A stretch of DNA of 20,232 nucleotides from Chara braunii (lineage: Eukaryota > Streptophyta > Charophyceae > Charales > Characeae), in assembly GCA_003427395.1 (NCBI GenBank), contig BFEA01000043.1:3421996-3442227 (forward strand). Direction: 5' to 3'. The translations under genes and the position numbers were made by a program. Under the pieces are notes generated by a model. That model did no database searches. It was not told where the DNA came from and saw only the letters and a program-made list of their open reading frames with translations. This document shows, in pieces, positions 17,247 to 20,232 of this stretch. Each line of letters starts with the position of its first letter. Position 1 is the stretch's first letter.

Positions 17247-17432
17247 CAAGTCTGATGAGTCCTCATCACACAGAAGTGCCACGTAGCACTTTCAACTCAT
17301 GGAGCCAATGAAGACAACAGCAGACCACGGTATCGACGTCACCCTCAGGTGAGTACCATATCCCAATCATCCACAGATCCTGATCTCCCTCCTTGTCGTA
17401 ACCAGTCACCTCATGTAGGCAGCGTGACCAAT

Positions 17433-17697
17433 GCCACGTCAGCAGTACAGACAGGTGGCATGCGCCACATCAACAATGAAGACAGGTGGCAGCACCACAT
17501 CAGCAATGTAATGTAGACAGGCGGCAGCGCCACATCAGCAATGTAATGTAGATAGGTGGCAGTGCCACATCAGCAATGTAGACAAGTGGCATGCGCCACA
17601 TCAGCAATGTAGACAAGTGGCATGTGCCACATCAGCAGTGTAGACAAGTGGCATGTGCCACATCAGCAATGTAGACAAGTGGCATGCGCCACATCGG
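17433..17697. repeat. 31-bp GCCAC(G/A)TCAGC array in 5' LTR
   Basis: I read about nine copies. Those from about 17564 onwards are spaced 31 bp: GCCACATCAGCAATGTAGAC followed by AAGTGGCATGC. The junctions give GTGGC-ATGC-GCCAC stems. The first copy (17433-17443) has the ACGT core and the rest CACATC, the same as at the matching places of the other LTR. One extra full unit compared with the 3' LTR accounts for part of the length difference. Confidence 0.88.
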
Positions 17698-17759
17698 CCT
17701 GGCTGGCGCACAGAAACAAGGCGCCAGCATATCGCCACAGTCCTGCGTCGTCCTCCACA

Positions 17760-17870
17760 GTGCCAGCGTCAAGCCAGTGTCCAGCCAGCGTCGAGCCAGC
17801 GCTCTGCTAGCGTCAGCCAGCGTCGAGCCAGCGCTCTGCTAGCGTCAGCCAGCGTCAAGGCAGCATAGCA
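17760..17870. repeat. GCCAGCGTC short tandem repeats in 5' LTR
   Basis: A run of GCCAGCGTC(A/G)A words, with a block containing GAGCCAGCGCTCTGCTAGCG present twice in this LTR but once in the other (near 1920-1950). The duplication is therefore newer than insertion or was lost from the 3' LTR. Confidence 0.82.
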
Positions 17871-18248
17871 AGACTGAATGTCGATCCCCCTGGAGACCAA
17901 GCCTTATGTAACATTTGACGAGGCTGTCTGGCCTCAGGTCCCCCACCCACAGTCGTACAGATTGACTCACAGCTAAGGGCCTGGATTGTGTACAGTTGCA
18001 GACTTCCCTTTGGTACTGATGCTGTCTGGGTACCTGCATACAAAAAAGTGTGTGCATCTGACCGGTGGCCTGGGCTGGGTACACTTTGACTTTGACTGTT
18101 GGGTGTCCGACAGTTGACTTTAGTCAACTGTCACTCGTCCAGGCCCCGAATCTCTACGTGGGGTTCTTTTCCCCCTTCGGCCTGGGTCTGGGTGCGGCCT
18201 GGCAAGGCTCTCAGACATTCCACGAGGCATACTGCGTGGGTTATTGCA

Positions 18249-18252
18249 CTAT
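18249..18252. repeat. Target-site duplication of outer element, right (CTAT)
   Basis: CTAT follows the terminal CA of the right LTR and matches 1146-1149. Confidence 0.72.
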
Positions 18253-19062
18253 CCTCGGAGCCCGTCAAGGCAAGCAACAGTAAAAAAACAGCAAGCGACG
18301 TCAGTCATTCAGGATGACAGAGAGCAGAACAGCCGGTTGAGGCAAGCGAGCAAAGACAGCCACATCTGAAGGGCAGAACACGGTGCTGAAGACACATATC
18401 ATTCTTATTGTCAAGCATCTGCCATAAATTATCAGATCAACTGGCATGCTCTTCCCCCTGCCATTTCGCCAAGCAGCGATCTGGCCATCCCCTATTGACT
18501 ATCCTATCTCCTGCCCTCCCCCTATCCGCCACCCAATCAACTATCCTTCCTCTCGCCCACCTCCATCTTGCCGCCCACCCAGTGCCAGACCACGGAAAAT
18601 GACAGGCGAGGCAGGCAACAGCGAGGGAAAACAGGGCGAAACTACAGATCAAGGAGAGGCCCAGGCAGGTAATGTTTACTCAAAAGAGTGAAGCAATCAA
18701 AAGACATCCCAAACCCACCGAACCCATCCTTCCCCCCGATCAACTGCCTGAGCCCCCGTTATGGAGCGGGTGCATACCTTTCCTATGAAAAGAATCGAGC
18801 TGCAGTGCTTCCATCGTGTATCCTGACCACGGTGCAAGGGGGAGAAAACCACTCACCACGACCACAGCAAAGCTTTGGGCATGCTTCTGGCCACCGTTTT
18901 CATTCCCCATCAGGCAGTCCACAAACTTGCTCCTTCTGTTCAATCTGCTCATAAGACCCTGGACCCAATTTCCAGCAGGCGCAGCTCCCCACCAATAGAA
19001 AGGAGCCATCAACCTTCAGTGCCTGCTAATATGGGAGGCTCTTACCCATCCCCTCTGATGTT
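18253..19062. other. Right flank, no recognised gene
   Basis: About 800 bases of mixed DNA. Short open frames exist on both strands (the longest about 90 codons) but are Pro/Ser- or low-complexity-rich, overlap each other and match no family I know. 18480-18580 is pyrimidine-rich with CCTATC words. I see no splice pattern or promoter that would let me call a gene. Confidence 0.55.
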
Positions 19063-19086
19063 AAAAAAAAAAAAAAAAAAAAAAAA
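19063..19086. repeat. A24 homopolymer
   Basis: Twenty-four uninterrupted A residues preceded by GATGTT. A plus-strand retroposed fragment ending here is possible, but no partner features such as a target-site duplication were found. Confidence 0.9.
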
Positions 19087-19159
19087 GAATTGCTACGGTG
19101 TGAGCCTGCCTCTTCCAGCTTGGCTTCGAGCCACCTGCTTTTCCACACTTGAAATCCTC

Positions 19160-19180
19160 TTTTTTTTTTTTTTTTTTTTT
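19160..19180. repeat. T21 homopolymer
   Basis: Twenty-one uninterrupted T residues, 73 bases after the A24 run. The two runs could pair or could be the tails of two oppositely oriented insertions. Confidence 0.9.
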
Positions 19181-20024
19181 CAATGAACAGCCCGGGTTGA
19201 TGCTAAGGGTGCTGATAAGAAGAGCAGGCACCACTAACACTCACGGGGAGGCTCCATCTATTGGTGGGGAGCAACACCTGCTGGAAAACGGGTCCAGCGT
19301 CCCTGAACACTGTAGTTGCCTGCTTGTACAGGCTGAATGACTGAACGAGTGAATCGACTGAAAACTGCAGGTCCTACTTATCAAGAAAAAACTTGACTGG
19401 CAGAACTAGCAGAACTAACAAAACTACGTAGCAGCCTAGATTCATTGCCCGAATGATAGCGTAAGGAAAGAGATAGTAGACACAGGTCTTGTAGTTACTT
19501 ATAAGAGGGATGGGAACAGATTGTGACTGTTCCGCTTCTTCCCAATTACTCTGCAATGAACCTTTTGTTTACTCAGTCTTGGATCCCTGTGCTATCTCCT
19601 ATGCTTGATCCCCAGTTCATGCAGGCAAACTGATCTTCCATTCCCCAACCCCCACCCTTCAGACTGTAGCCCCACTCAGAGATTGTTCCTGTGAGGTTCC
19701 TGGGAGTTCACAATACAGAGATTGTTGGTGTAGGTTGCAAGTGCGCCTAGGACCGCCCGGGAACACACTGTGCAGGTGTTAGTGGTCCCCTTGTGTGATT
19801 GTCTGTCTTGGTGGCTGTTTTTGATGGCTCTCCGGCTGATCAGTCTTTGTCTGTGTCAGTCTCGCTTGGGCCCCTGCTGGGCTCTCATGCTGCTCGTATT
19901 CCTGTGTCGCTCCTTCGGTCAAAGCTTCAGCGGGTTATGCTCCCACCCTTATACCAGATCCTGTTGCTGCAAGACAGTGTCTTCTCCTGGCCTGGTCTTG
20001 ACTGTAGCAGCTGCACCGCCTGAG
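19181..20024. other. Right flank, no recognised gene
   Basis: About 840 bases with balanced composition. Short open frames of 60-75 codons occur on both strands without recognisable domains. I found no tRNA-like box pair, no terminal repeat and no similarity to the retrotransposons in the window. Confidence 0.5.
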
Positions 20025-20232
20025 AACTGGGGGAGGGAACGGGGCAAGGGGGCGAGGGTGAGAGGGGAGGAGGTTCCTCTGGAAGGGGGGGATCGGGCGC
20101 TGGACAGGGGTATGGGAAGGGGGGAAGGAGGAGGGGACAGTGTTGGGGGGAGTTCCTCCGGAAGGGTGCGATCCATGATTCCTTGGGGGGGGAGGGAGCT
20201 GGTGCGGGGTTTCTTCCTGGGGCGGGGGGGGG
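20025..20232. repeat. G-rich tract with about 80-bp repeat
   Basis: The plus strand is dominated by runs of three to nine G. Two related units, AGGTTCCTCTGGAAGGGG (from 20071) and AGTTCCTCCGGAAGGGTG (from 20151), both followed by GATC or CGATC, lie 80 bp apart. The tract runs off the window edge. Confidence 0.8.

Larger units (their letters stand above)
1150..18248 (-). mobile_element. Outer Ty3/gypsy chromovirus-type LTR retrotransposon, nested-in and dead
   Basis: Direct repeats of about 1.2 kb (1150-2343 and 16990-18248) both begin TGCAAT and end ATTGCA, a perfect 6-bp terminal inverted repeat, and a CTAT duplication flanks the pair. On the minus strand the order is LTR, PBS, leader, gag, protease, RT, RNase H, integrase, chromodomain, LTR, which is the Ty3/gypsy order. 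The chromodomain at the integrase end places it with the chromoviruses. The span is 17,099 bp. Removing the inner insertion and its duplicated target (7,636 bp) leaves about 9.46 kb. All coding parts contain stops and frame changes, so it is non-autonomous now. Confidence 0.93.
16990..18248 (-). repeat. 5' LTR of outer element
   Basis: 1259 bp, TGCAAT...ATTGCA, partner of 1150-2343. On the minus strand, from its 5' end: unique U3 sequence, a short GCCAGCGTC-type repeat (about 17760-17870), the 31-bp array (17433-17697), a TATA-like site (17233-17246), then about 245 bases to the PBS side. This layout is what a U3 with upstream repeats, a core promoter, and R-U5 would look like, though the transcription start is not visible. 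Confidence 0.93.

Noticed and set aside
17433-17697. Regular 31-bp repeats that look like a CRISPR array
   Set aside because: Units are head to tail with no unique spacers, lie inside both LTRs of a retrotransposon and sit in a eukaryotic-type context without cas genes.
18408-18954. Host gene in the right flank
   Set aside because: Only short, overlapping, Pro/Ser-rich frames on both strands; no domain, splice pattern or promoter that I can support.

Overview
This window is almost entirely transposable-element sequence. I see no intact protein-coding gene, no RNA gene and no host gene that I can name. Two decayed Ty3/gypsy LTR retrotransposons with primer-binding sites matching plant-type initiator tRNA-Met, one of them carrying an integrase chromodomain, together with dense simple repeats, point to a large repeat-rich nuclear genome of the green lineage. 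The Gag-Pol style reminds me of charophyte algae such as Chara, but no host gene is present to confirm this, so the organism is an inference.

Layout. 1-1149 is flanking DNA: GA/GAA microsatellites, a 35-bp minisatellite, a GC-rich hairpin-forming island with an A-rich tail. 1150-18248 is an old chromovirus-type element on the minus strand (the 'outer' element). Its 5' LTR is 16990-18248, its PBS 16975-16986, then a leader, gag, protease, RT, RNase H (tandemly duplicated), integrase and chromodomain running leftwards to the 3' LTR at 1150-2343. A CTAT target-site duplication flanks it. Inside its integrase gene, between the first catalytic Asp and the rest of the core, sits a second element on the plus strand (the 'inner' element, 3450-11080) flanked by a perfect CTTAG duplication. 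The inner element has a full 1315-bp 5' LTR, a PBS, a long repeat-rich leader, gag, protease, RT, RNase H and an integrase. The integrase runs straight into a 3' LTR that has lost its first ~975 bp, because one deletion removed the integrase C-terminus, the polypurine tract and most of U3. 18253-20232 is flanking DNA with homopolymer tracts and a very G-rich right end.

Both elements are dead: every domain is recognisable, but each reading frame has several stops or frame changes. By hand count the inner LTRs differ at about 6-7% of aligned sites and the outer LTRs at about 9% over their first ~185 bases, which fits the outer element having inserted first. The outer pol also carries three separate tandem duplications (441, 71 and 45 bp). 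The 441-bp one copied two stop codons already present, so it happened after the gene had died.

The signal I would follow up first is a recurring ACGT-core motif (GCCACGTCAGC and its CACATC variant). It forms arrays in the outer LTRs (31-bp units, upstream of a TATA-like site), in the outer leader and, independently, in the inner leader. Its reverse complement resembles plant bZIP sites. I found no sign of a new enzymatic or defence system.
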